DNA from: Bryum argenteum
Lineage: Eukaryota > Streptophyta > Bryopsida > Bryales > Bryaceae
DNA length: 64,000 nt
Assembly (NCBI GenBank): GCA_037043015.1
Contig: CM073321.1
Coordinates: 9,804,001-9,868,000 of the forward strand
Direction: 5' to 3'
Below, piece by piece: positions 10,901 through 20,767 of this stretch. The position numbers were made by a program, and so were the translations under genes. Below the pieces are notes generated by a model. The model saw only the letters and a program-made list of their open reading frames with translations. It was not told the origin of the DNA and did not search any database. Numbering within the stretch: the stretch's first letter is position 1; each line of letters starts with the position of its first letter.

Positions 10901-11302
10901 TAAAAGTATTTGCTTTCGTTATATGTGCAATGTTTTCTTATAGTCAACCTTTGTTCTATGTATCATTGTACTAGAATGTGTATTTTGCTTGCAAAGAATG
11001 AAAATTGCATATGTAGTGAATTACTGAATGTGCAGGAGGTGTAGGACACCCGGGTCGAGGCCACGGCATGCGTGAATAATATTACAAACACAGTAACCGT
11101 AACACACGCAACGTCCAAGGCACCAAAGCCTACAGGATTGTCAAAGCCTGCGAGGAAAGACACATTGAAGGCAATAGGCACTCTAAAAGCGACCACTGTG
11201 GAGGCAACGAAGGACGTAGCAAAGCCAAAATCAACGAAGGTCGATCCGAAGGTTGTGCAGAAACAAACCTCCACAAGAGCAGAGGCATCTAAGACCAAAT
11301 GA

Positions 11303-12405
11303 AGAATAGGGCGTTGCAACAGGTCTGTGTATATACTCTTTAGCATGTGAAAGCTAGAAAGTAAACCATATATATGGAGTACATGAAATGAGGTCAATTT
11401 TGATTTTTTCTTGAAAACCTTGTATAACAAGAGTCATTGTTGGCTTGAAAACCATGTGGAGAATCTGACATGTGTGCTACTGTACAAGAGTACAAACAAC
11501 GTGAGGTGATAGTGGAGCGACACACAGTTGTGGATGCGTAGGACATCACTGTTGTGTGATGAAGTAGATTTTGAATGACTCATGTAGTTTGGTTTTTGAG
11601 GTTATACGCTATATGAGTATGAACGTTGAAATTTATATGTGATAGTGTGTGAATGATATGGACTGGAAGTACCTTCTCGTATGAGTATGTTCGACGTTTC
11701 TGACAATGTGGAATTTCACGTTTTAATGCGTATTCAGCGATGTTGAAAGGCATGTACGAGTGGTTTGTGCTCTCAGACATTCTGGAAAGCTTTGTATAAA
11801 ACATCTACTTAAACATTGATAAAAACATTCATATAGATGTTTGAGGAGATATTTTGTAAAACATCGTGCAATTCTGTGAACCGCCAAAACGGTTCACGCT
11901 TGGGGAATTGCTTATTGTAAGCTTTGATTTAGTTTATTCATATTCAAATTCCCTAATTGGGACATTTAGGCCAATTCTTCCAGTTCCCGAGAAATCCATG
12001 ATCTTGGGTGGAGTTTTGCCTAGATGCCCTGGCGTTGATTTAGTTTATTCTAATTTGGTAATATTGATTGGTGTCAATGTATTTTGGCATGTTTTCGGGT
12101 ATTTTCTAGGCTTTCACCATTATTCATATGTTGGCACATTTGCGTTGTGACTGTAATCTCGTTTTAATTATTATTGTCTTTCAAATATTTACACTTTCTA
12201 ATTTGCTTCACTTCTTTTCTATTTCTCTTTTCCTTCAATTTATCATTTCTTTCTGTCTCCTTTATGTATCTCTTCTTATTTGTCTTTGTATCCTCTTTTC
12301 TTTATATCAATTGATCATACTTTATTATTTCTTCCTTAACTTCTTTTATTCATACTTGTGAGTTTTCTTGCAATTCTTTTTCTCAGTATATTTTTTTTCT
12401 TTCGA
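11303..12405. other. Non-coding AT- and T-rich stretch
   Basis: A few gatgttt/acatct words lie at 11800-11860. From 12150 to 12400 the plus strand is pyrimidine-rich (long TTTCT runs), giving meaningless hydrophobic frames. A short perfect palindrome-like phrase, gaaccgccaaaacggttc, lies at about 11878. No gene is recognised. Confidence 0.35.
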
Positions 12406-12409
12406 TTAC

Positions 12410-13260
12410 CAGGGGAAGGCCACCGGCGAGACTAGGAGGGAAGGAGGAACGGTACTAGGTCGTCTCGAAGGCGAGCAGCCCGAACGAGGCCAGGAAGTCG
12501 GAGAGTAGTTCGGAGAGATTAGGAAGTTGGCGGAGCGATCAAGAAGACCGACATGACGAGGGGGAGATCGGACTGCCGAGCAGATCCAGCAGCGGCAGGT
12601 CGACCAGCACGTGATCGGGGCAGCTCCACCGACGGAGCCAGAGCAGCACGGGAAGAGCACGAGATGGAGGCCAGCAACGGCAGTTTGGAGCGACGCGCCG
12701 AAGGTCACCGGCGGTTAGCAGCACGGGGACGAGTACGACCGGAAGCCGGCACGTTGACCAGCACGTGATCGGGGCAACGCCACCGACGGAGCCAAAGTAG
12801 CACGAAAAGAGCGGCGCCAGCAGTGGAGCCTAGTACCGACGCCGGATAGCACCAGTGACCGTGAGAAGCGACGATGACAATATAGGGAGCCATCAGCTCC
12901 GGAGGAGCATCGACACGGCGTTGGAGTCGACGCCGGCAAAACAGCAGCGGATCGCTGGACGACGACAACGACGGAAGGACGATCGAGCACTAGGAGCCCA
13001 TCATCGAGGCACTTAAGAGCGGCAGCTGCTCCTGCAGCAGCTTACAAGCTGAAGTCGGCGCCGGCTCGAAGGCCAGCATCGACACGGCGACGGCGGTCAC
13101 TAGCGCCGGCCTCGACGAGCATCGGAGCAGGACGGAGTCGGTGAAGCGCCGGCCAGAAGCTACGAAACGAGAGCAAAGAGGGAAGTCGGCGCTGTTAGCA
13201 GCAGCCGCGGATGCCTTGTCCCCTCCTCGTGATAATACAGAGGGTGCACATGGTGACATT
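12410..13260. other. GC-rich island, possible captured or retroelement-derived DNA
   Basis: About 850 bases of much higher GC than the flanks. A phrase around cagcacgtgatcggggca followed by ccaccgacggagcca recurs at about 12605 and 12762, a spacing near 157 bases. Frames are open on both strands (Arg/Ala/Pro/Ser-rich), so no coding strand can be chosen. It could be the leader of a decayed LTR retroelement or a captured host GC-rich segment. Confidence 0.3.
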
Positions 13261-13855
13261 AGAGAGGGAGCTCCTCTCTCCCTCTTTTTCTTTTATTTAT
13301 TCATGGTTGTTTTGTTAGATTGCTTGTGTTGAAGAAAATTCGGGGAATTGGGATCGAACGCGGAAGCGCTGCCCAAATCACTCCAGAATTTCCTCGCTTA
13401 TATTGGAATGATTTGAATGCATTGCTATATTGTGCACTAGAGTATGTAGGTGCTGTGGTTTGCATTTGTGGAAGGAAGAAGGATTATAGTTGATTTTTTC
13501 ATCACTTGCAACTCATGTGTTTGTGCTGACATCATTAGACTTAGTGGATTTTGAAGGTCTTGTGGTGGTTTTTTGCCCATTTGGTCTCCCTAATTGAGCC
13601 CTAGGCCCTTGGTGGTCATTTGGAAGCTTTTCGAGCCTCCTAAGGTGGATTTTGGAACTTGGGTTAATGCTAAAATTACTTGCTTACATGAAGATTGGAG
13701 TCCTTGCATATTTATGTCTTTTACTTGAACTTGTCTTGAATTGCATGTTTGTATTTGAAAGTGGTGTCTATTGCTTGGAAGGCTAATTAGTTTTGTACTC
13801 CATCCCCACGGCCCAACTTTTGGCTTAAAAACCGGATCACCAAAATTTAGGCTCA
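13261..13855. other. Spacer, no gene seen
   Basis: Mixed-composition DNA between the GC island and the right terminal region of element A. I see no splice-bordered coding or tandem repeat. Confidence 0.35.
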
Positions 13856-13859
13856 CAAA

Positions 13860-14730
13860 GACCTCTCAAAAAAGGTCTAAAAGATTTTCCTAAACATCAA
13901 AACAAACAGCTTATAAGACAGAGTATCAAACATCTTCTAAACGTCTTTGAAGACATCCTATAAATCATTTTTTTAAACATCACAAAAAACACCTTCATAA
14001 ACAACCTCGCAGACATCTTGAAAACATCATGTAAGACATTTTATAAAACATCTTGTAAGATTATAGAAAACATCATATACACATCTTGCAAGGCATCCCT
14101 TAAGACATCTTGCAATATTCAAAGTAATCACTACGATGTCTAAGTAGATGACTCTGACGATGCGCTTAGACTAACAAACATATTACCATAGACATTAGCC
14201 AATACATTGTGAGATGTCTCTTAAGACGTTGTAAAATGTAACATTAGACATCCTTAAATGTCCCGTAAGACATCCTCAGATGTTTCAAAAGACATCCTCA
14301 AATGTCTTCCAATGTCTTTTATGACCATTATTTCAATATAAAAGCAGTCAAAACTATGCTGATGTGGCATGCCACGTCGGGTTTTTCCGGGTGCCACGTC
14401 AAATTTTCCCGGTTCCATGTTGGATTTTGGAGCTGCCACGTCACGATTTGATTGACCACAGAAAACTCCACATCAAGATCAAATTCATTGTTATGTAGCA
14501 CTGCCCGTCCACATGGCGCTGATCTGTCTTCTACGTGACCCACTTCTTACCCTCCCAAGTTTACCTTGACACGTCATATTTTCGAAGACATCTTCCTGTG
14601 TTTCAAATGTCTACTTGATGGCTTTTTAGATATTAACCCAACTTTTAGTCTAAAAGTCAATTTTAAGACGTCTAATCGACATTATATGTCTTATTTAAGA
14701 CATCCAAAATTTGATGGTTTTCTTATAGTG
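13860..14730. repeat. Right terminal region of element A with CACTA terminus
   Basis: Dense gacatct/acatctt words (13900-14320) are followed by a block with several CCACGTC words (14365-14460) and the terminus. Bases 14716-14730 read ggttttcttatagtg, the reverse complement of CACTATAAGAAAACC. Bases about 14330-14730 are an inverted near-copy of 39126-39560. This defines the family's terminal repeat as several hundred bases, far longer than the usual 10-30 bases of CACTA elements. Confidence 0.75.
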
Positions 14731-14742
14731 TGGGGAATGAGG

Positions 14743-15545
14743 CACTCTTAGAAGAGAGAACGGGCGTTTAAAACTCCTTGTAAATTTTTGTAGAGAACTT
14801 TACGCCTTTAGGAGGTAAACAGTTGGTAAGCGCGTCCAACTCCTTTTTGTCTGCAGTGTATTACTACATACTGACTGTCGTGAGTTACCAAACCAAGTAG
14901 GACAAAAAACAACCCAATTCACCACTAATACCTAACCAAAGGGTCCACCTTCCGGGTAACGTTCCTCGGAGACTATGAAGTACGAAACAAGACTCAATTT
15001 AGTCAGGACTACCGGTTTTATGCTACAACGACCTACTCCCATCCGGTTGACAGAACCGGTGACTCAGACAATCGGATCCGGTCATCTTCAAACCGAAACC
15101 CCAGGGTAACCGAGTGATTTCTGATCCGGTTTCCCTTCTCCGGTGAATACTCTATCGACCGGATACCGTTAAGTAACGAATGTTGATTTAGTTTTACCTC
15201 TGTAAATCCTCGAAGGGATCCTTCCTGTTACTTTAAAGGGTACGGAATTCGGTCACTCTCTACCGGTTGATTTAGGTGATTGGAGTTTCACCGGTTTGTT
15301 ACTTAGTATTCTCTCTATCTTTCCAAGAGTTCTTCCCTTACGACCGCTTCTGCCACCCGGTTTTACCTTCCGAACAGTAGGTCACTCATGCAGTTATCCA
15401 GTTCTCTCCCTTTCCCTAGCCAATGATACTTGTCATTCCGATTGTAGTGAACAGTATCCCACTGTTCAATCCGCAAGATTTCGACTAAGGTTACTTGGAA
15501 CCACAATGGTTTCCGAATTTGCATGCCAATTCCAGTAAGGACTCC
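14743..15545. repeat. CCGG-word tract (remnant of another element?)
   Basis: No gene. Words such as accggt, tccggt and ccggat occur every 30-60 bases between 14940 and 15370, a texture also seen at 30627-31100 and 32900-33180 on the other side of element B. A CACT-initiated degenerate terminus may start at 14743. I infer that element B may have inserted into an older element carrying CCGG-type subterminal words. Confidence 0.35.
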
Positions 15546-15548
15546 CTC

Positions 15549-16800
15549 AACCAGATATAAAATCGCCAATAAATGACTGGGCTAAATGACTCTGTTTACA
15601 GTCATATGTACCAAAATCGGTCGTACGGTGACTAGGGACGCTTGATCAAGCCTGTGTCATATAAAGTGAGTAATATTGACCATTTGGTCGAAATGACTTG
15701 GGCTTCATCCGTCCGCTGTCATCCGCCTTTGTAGCCGACGTGGCTGCTGACATGGCCGATTTTTTGAAGAAGTCCACCTCAGCCAAAATGGCTGGACCTA
15801 CGTTGTGACGTGGACGTTGACTAGATTTCGGGCAGGGAGGTAGGTTGACTGGAAATCCTACGTGGAAGCGCGGGATTTGACGTGGCGAAGTTTTTTCAAC
15901 CTTCCTATGTGAGTGATATATGACTCCAGTGAGTTTTTTAGCACAAGACGTGTCTAATGGTGGTTGGTCCACGTGTCTACACTACTTTTAGAACGTAATA
16001 TATTCGTAGCGGGTCAAATTTATTATCATATCAGAGTCATTTCTTAGTCGTTTCATAGTATTATGCAAGATTTACGTGTACATTTTTCGTTATGATGGTT
16101 TAGGCCTTGTCATTTCAGAGTCATTTTTTAGTATCATTAATTTTTTATAGTGTTTTTATCACTGAACGGCCACTACGCGTGTAATTCTGATGTCTGAACC
16201 CAGTCATTGTCCAGTCATATTACAACATGCGAGAAAATTGCATGTCATACATTTGTGAGCATTTGGCGGGCTGGTTACCAAAGATAACAAAAGCCGTTAG
16301 AATACAGTCATTGCGTGCTTAAAAGATGTCATAAAATTGACATGATGAGTCATATTGTACAAACATATACTCGAAATCCTGTCATACATGTAATTTACAA
16401 GGGACATAGAACAGTTAATATTGTGACCAAAGAGACAGAAGTTCGTAATATGTTTTCACACATATTAAACGTTTCTGTGCGCGCACTGATTGTCATTGAC
16501 ATAAAAAGTCCTCAAAAAAAGCGTATGAACATGAACTTCTTGCCTCTACGACAACGACCATGTATACATTCATTTCTACATATGATGAATAGGATGCTTG
16601 TATTATATATGAATCAAGAAATATATATGGACAAAAAATATCACTACATGTGGATAAATATGTCACCAATTTCCTCCCAGATCGAGTCCTTGTCTAATAA
16701 CGGAACAAGTACACGCTTAGGTACATGCTTTCTTTTATCACATGCATACTACAAAATTGTCCAAAACAGTTGGATTAACTTACTACATTTACTCGTGATT
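15549..16800. repeat. ATGACT/AGTCAT subterminal tract, left side of element B
   Basis: About 15 copies of atgact or agtcat/gtcat occur, both orientations, for example 15572, 15588, 15601, 16026, 16111, 16202 and 16216. They are probably binding sites of the TnpA-like protein of element B. The long plus-strand frame at 16315-16884 in this tract looks like chance. Confidence 0.55.
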
Positions 16801-16808
16801 GCCACGCA

Positions 16809-17075
16809 CTATAACTTGTTCAGTCGGACGCACTTCTCCTCCCACAATGTATTGCTGCCCAAAACGTCCTTCACCTTCCACTGATCTGCGGCTGGGAGGG
16901 GCACCATCAGAGAAATATCAGGGGCCATGATGTGGGTGATATCCACCCTTACATATCCTCTGGGTATTGGCTTCCCGTGCGATACTTCCGTTCCTCGACC
17001 TATGGCAGTTACCTTCCCACTTGCCACCTTCTGCCGCATGTTCTTGTTATTCATCAAATTCACCTCTTGGTCGAC
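16809..17075 (-). CDS. Last exon: DUF8039-like domain
   Basis: Acceptor attccag at 17076 and following, 89 codons including TAG at 16809. Sequence features: VASGKVTAIGRGTEVSHGKP then YVRVDITHIMAPDISLMVPLP and a final VKDVLGSNTLWEEK. The HGxPIPxGYVRV core, a later Pro-Leu-Pro and the WxE/K near the end fit the DUF8039 pattern seen in plant transposon proteins. Assignment is from memory of the family pattern. Confidence 0.5.
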   Translation of the reverse strand, partial: VDQEVNLMNNKNMRQKVASGKVTAIGRGTEVSHGKPIPRGYVRVDITHIMAPDISLMVPLPAADQWKVKDVLGSNTLWEEKCVRLNKL

Positions 17076-17168
17076 CTGGAATTTGGACTTCGAACTCCCC
17101 TACATGAAGACGCTCCAACAACGTCACTCAATAGAATGTATGGTCTGCTATATATATCTTCCATCCGT

Positions 17169-17244
<76 letters not shown>

Positions 17245-20200
17245 TGCTTTGAATATTACATAACCATTGCATCAGCTTCTTCGTCTTCACTTCGAGAGAC
17301 TGAGACCGGTCCATCTATTGACATTACATAACAATTGAATTGATTAGATTAACTTGTTTGCGGTACTGGAGACGTTTTGCCTTTGAGACCTTCCCAGATA
17401 AAATTTGAATCTACATTGACCGTTTGACTAAAACCAATTCTCATGTTTGTGCATTGAGAGCCTAGGACTGCCTTTGCTTATGACTTATGAACATTTTATT
17501 ACATTTTCATTATGACCCAAACATGCTTGCATATGGGCAGTCAACGTCAACGATGGAGGATTCATTGGGATGTCAAGTGATGTAAAATGCATGCTACTCA
17601 AGCTACATGCATATATATATTCAATTCAATTCCAAAAATAAAATCCTACTGCGACATGAACAGGTCCTTCGAAAAAACAGAAATTAGAAGTTTCATAAAC
17701 TCACCTTTGTGCTATTTACTACAGAAAGGAGTAACAAAAACCACTCTATTACCTCTCTTCCTATTGCCAAAGGGTAGTCATACAAGTCTCAAAGGGTAGT
17801 GAGCCTTTGAGTTTTGTCGTGTTGACAAACAATTCACCAACATGAAAAATTCGCACCACAATATAATAAATTATATGCATTATTTCCAATACCTACTGAG
17901 GCTGTTCAATATTACCTTGGGCTTTGAAGTACCTCCTCCAGACTTCTTGCTCTTGTTTTTGACTTCTTGAGACTCGGTTGGAGAACTCGGGCCGCCCTCT
18001 ACTCCTTCTCCGATCTCTAAATTGTTGATCTATTTCAATCGATTGAAGTTGTTAATTACATTTCAATTTTCCAGGTACGTGTTTGCCACTCAGGTAGTGT
18101 ACGTACTAACATTATATGTAAGTAGAACTTGAATAACCTTGATGAGTTCAACATGTTCAGTACCATTCAAATATTGATTCATTGATATCGGTACACTTAC
18201 CTTGTCCCTCAAGGAATCGTCTCCATGTGGTTGGAAAAACGATTCTGTCGGAGTAGTCGGAGTCTGTGGAATCGTTGTCGCTTCCTAACACCACAAGACA
18301 ATATAAAAAAGTTGAATCAGTAATATCATGACAATTTTCTGATGAGGGGATCACTTCGTTTTTGCACTCCGCTACATATGAATTGTCCCCTCACCTCTCA
18401 TCGTCCCTTGTGTGATACCATATGATGTAGAACTGCTATCCGAACTCTTTGTGTCAAGGTCACTTTCAACAACAGCAACTGGTTGGATTGTAGAGCACTC
18501 CGCACGCGATGTATGAGCTTCGGGAGGCATTTGGGCTGGGTTTGAAACGCGAAACTCATAGACATTTGAAGAATGAAAAAAAGACTCCAACAAGGGCCAC
18601 AAACTTGTTAGCAAACATGCATTGTCATCAGACAACCTCTCAAACTTTGTCACGTAGAATGGATGTGCCACTATGACATTGGCTGGCGGATTTGCCGCAA
18701 GAACTCTGTCCCTGTTGTTGTCTATAACAAGAGAGCTCTCTAAGTTCCACTGAGGAAATGTAGAATAAACGCGAGATAGACGTTTCCCCTCTAATAGAAC
18801 CTCTCTATCTATGGGGTCTACTCGTATTGGGTTGTGTTGTAGAACAGACCACACAAACTCCGGTGCAGCTCCGTCAACCTTTAGCTCTGCCATCAGTACT
18901 TCTACCATGTCCTCCATGAATTTGGGTGGTTTCGCTCCCCAGTAAGCAACATGGAAATGTAAGAAACAAGCATAAATGAACTGCCTTAACCCTGGCCTGA
19001 AATATATCCGTTTGCCTTTGGCGTTCAAAGTCAACCTAATCTGAAGATTTGGATTCGCCATCGTCAAATTCGTACAATCCAGTAGCGTACCTAGGATATT
19101 AAATATTAGAAGCTTCTTCTGTGAATGAGATTGACATGCTGGGACAATATGGACGACTCTCTTAGGAGTTAGGAGGCCTCACCTCGGCTGGCATTGTCCA
19201 TTCGTTGTACAGATCGCGTTTCGATGGTGCTGGAGGCTTCTTTGTCGGAGTCTTAGCCTGTACCACATGCTTCGGAACCTTGAATTTGGCCGTTGACATC
19301 GGAGCAGTTGCGTCAATAGGTGATGGCGCTGTAGGCATCTTTGGCCCTACGACTGGAGCTCTTGTCTGCGGGGCTGAAGCACCTAAGGTCTGTACTGCTT
19401 TTGCGGCCTTTGACGTAGGAGCTCTTGACTTCTTTAAAGTTCTAGACGCTTTGGATTTTGTTGTCTTCGCACCTGTTGCTAGTGAAGAAGTGTTTGCCGT
19501 TGGTGAATTGGTTCCCTTCAAAGTGGCATCAGCGGCAGACAACACTTCGACCTCGGTTGTAGCAATCTCAGGCGTATCAACCTCAATGTCCGTGACTTTG
19601 TCTGGCCTTTCAGTATTCTTTTGTCTTCCATCGTCAACGTCTTCAATCGAAGGAGTTCTACTATCATTCTTGGTTGGATTTCCACAGGCCAAATCGGGTG
19701 GACTGTTGGTCATGAAAGACGTCTCTAAATTGCGCCTCAGGCCATGCGAGGAGTTGTCGTTTTCTGAATTGTGTTCAACAACTTCCAATTCCACATTCTG
19801 TGTTTGACCCGCTTCCTAAAAGACTTCTTTCTTAGATTTCTTTCGTGATACATTTGATTTTACTCTAGGGCTTGATATTGGATGTACGCGCTTCGAGCCT
19901 TTTTCCTTAGCTGTTGCCTTAGTAAGTTCCTTCTCATCTTCCACAGTAGTCGTCATCGCTACTTCTGGTTCCTTTGCCACTGCGTCATCCTCCTTGTCCT
20001 TGATCAATGGCGACGAGTTCATTTCCGGATCCTCATCCAGTCTTGAGTTTCCACCAGTCTCTGTGGTCTTCTTCTTCATAATAGGAATCACACGGCCACG
20101 TTTGTGAGGTGCCTTTGGAGGCGTTTGCAGAGGCCTCGGAATGGCATGCACAGTACGTACTGCAGGTCTGTCTCGCTTCTTCTTTGTCTTCAGGGGTTTG

Positions 20201-20494
20201 GATTTGTTCTTCTCTTCATCTTCATGATCCTCCTCCTTATTTGCTTCATCTGCCACATCCGCTGCAGCTTCAACTATGTCCCTGTCCTCTTTAACAAGAT
20301 TATGGTCCTCCTCTGACTCATGTGCTTCATCTCGAACGGCCTCTGTGTCAGCTTCAAAAGCATTTTCAATCTCATCTCCAACATCCCCTTCTTCTTCAGC
20401 ATGCTCCGTTTTGTCTTGAAGGTGGTTGTGGATATTCTCTGGAACGTCAGCTTCGTGTTCAACAGTGTCGTCTTCAGGAAGGTGCTGGTACTCC
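16809..20494 (-). CDS. Element B accessory gene: disordered region, HAD/FCP1-like domain, DUF8039-like C-terminus
   Basis: Five exons with consistent phases are visible: 20494-19183, 19118-18395, 18284-18201, 18016-17916 and 17075-16809, all with GT-AG borders. The first is a disordered, acidic then Lys/Pro/Thr-rich region of about 437 codons with one in-frame TAG at 19816-19818 (CAG would restore Gln). The second is a HAD-fold domain like FCP1/NIF phosphatases. The last resembles DUF8039, a domain of plant CACTA-associated proteins (HGKPIPRGYVRVDI, then a Trp-Glu-Glu-Lys end). The start exon is not identified; an acceptor precedes the codon at 20494. It lies downstream of the TnpA-like gene on the same strand and could share its transcript, as in En/Spm. 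Its role is unknown. Confidence 0.55.
17168..17246. repeat. TA dinucleotide microsatellite
   Basis: Nearly uninterrupted TA repeat of about 75 bases, broken by one gata. It lies in the last intron (17076-17915) of the element B accessory gene. Frames of Tyr-Ile repeats across it are meaningless. Confidence 0.9.
18395..19118 (-). CDS. Exon encoding FCP1/NIF-like HAD domain with altered motif I
   Basis: With the acceptor attcacag above 19118 the exon reads KKLLIFNILGTLLDC, where HAD enzymes of this family have hhDxDGTL. Both catalytic Asp positions appear replaced (Asn and Leu). Then comes FRPGLRQFIYACFLHFHVAYWGAK, matching the family's RPGxxEFL...hVVWTA block, and later ESSLVIDNNRDR with a downstream acidic DDNACLLTSLWPLLESF, matching the (V/I)DN(S/D) motif and the following helix. 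The domain is about 180 residues, normal for the family. Missing motif I Asp residues predict loss of phosphatase activity and perhaps a binding role. The donor gtgagg follows 18395 in phase 1. Confidence 0.6.
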
Positions 20495-20767
20495 TATTCA
20501 TCCTGCTATGTCTCCAGTGGAATCACTAAGTCATTTCATATACCATGTACATTACTCACCTATTTTCATTCATTGTAAGAAGAGACTCACAAATTTCCAA
20601 GTATGGACCATGAATTTGCTATGAAGATGCATAGAACTATGCACAACTACACCCTGCTCAAACATCACTACTATATGACTGATCCTCACTAACATATGAC
20701 TGAACCGTCAACACTACGAACCGACATGACTGAACTGTATAATACGAAAAACTTCAGAAATATCATG

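Larger units (their letters stand above)
8218..11302 (+). pseudogene. TnpA-like (plant Ptta/En/Spm type) pseudogene of element A
   Basis: Five exon-like blocks are visible. 8218-8483 is a Lys/Arg-rich leader bounded by gccag and gtgagt. 9044-9371 is highly acidic, then FEKFEAFEADVRLL. About 9495-9830 is the core, where NKSLTNQRFRFNK...SHISDQH-stop-NKMVKY aligns with RNSLRSERFRLKA...AHIEEEQWSKLKVY of element B. 10056-10517 is a coiled-coil-like block. 11036-11302 is Lys/Thr/Ala-rich. In-frame stops occur in several exons: TAG near 9182, TAA near 9236, TAG near 9320, TGA in place of the conserved Trp near 9698, TAG at 10248-10250 and TAG near 11046. Proteins of this class are thought to bind subterminal motifs of the element. 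The gene is dead. Introns are filled with TAGACATC words. Confidence 0.55.
1..14730. mobile_element. Element A: degenerate CACTA (En/Spm) transposon, left end outside window
   Basis: A divergent gene pair typical of autonomous plant CACTA elements is seen: a Tnp2-like pseudogene on the minus strand (300-3560) and a TnpA-like pseudogene on the plus strand (8218-11302). The right end at 14716-14730 is the reverse complement of CACTATAAGAAAACC, and the last 400 bases are a close inverted match to the left end of the nested copy at 39126. TAGACATC-type words cluster at both sides and also inside introns. The space between the genes holds captured or unusual DNA, including an aspartyl-tRNA synthetase fragment. 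The left terminus is not seen and probably lies upstream of base 1. That everything between belongs to one element is an inference; the T-rich and GC-rich block at 11870-13855 could be a separate insertion. Confidence 0.6.

Noticed and set aside
12128..12361. Hydrophobic 77-codon frame that looks like a membrane protein
   Set aside because: It is the translation of a pyrimidine-rich low-complexity tract and has no motif.
13340..13400. tRNA-like T-arm text (ggatcgaac near gcgctgccc)
   Set aside because: No matching D-arm, anticodon arm or acceptor stem could be found on either strand.
16315..16884. 189-codon plus-strand frame, longest single plus frame in its area
   Set aside because: Its composition is Met/His/Ile-rich with no family features. 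It overlaps the last exon of the minus-strand DUF8039-like gene and a field of AGTCAT words. A chance frame is more likely.
17060..17331. Tyr-Ile repeat frames
   Set aside because: Artefact of the TA microsatellite.
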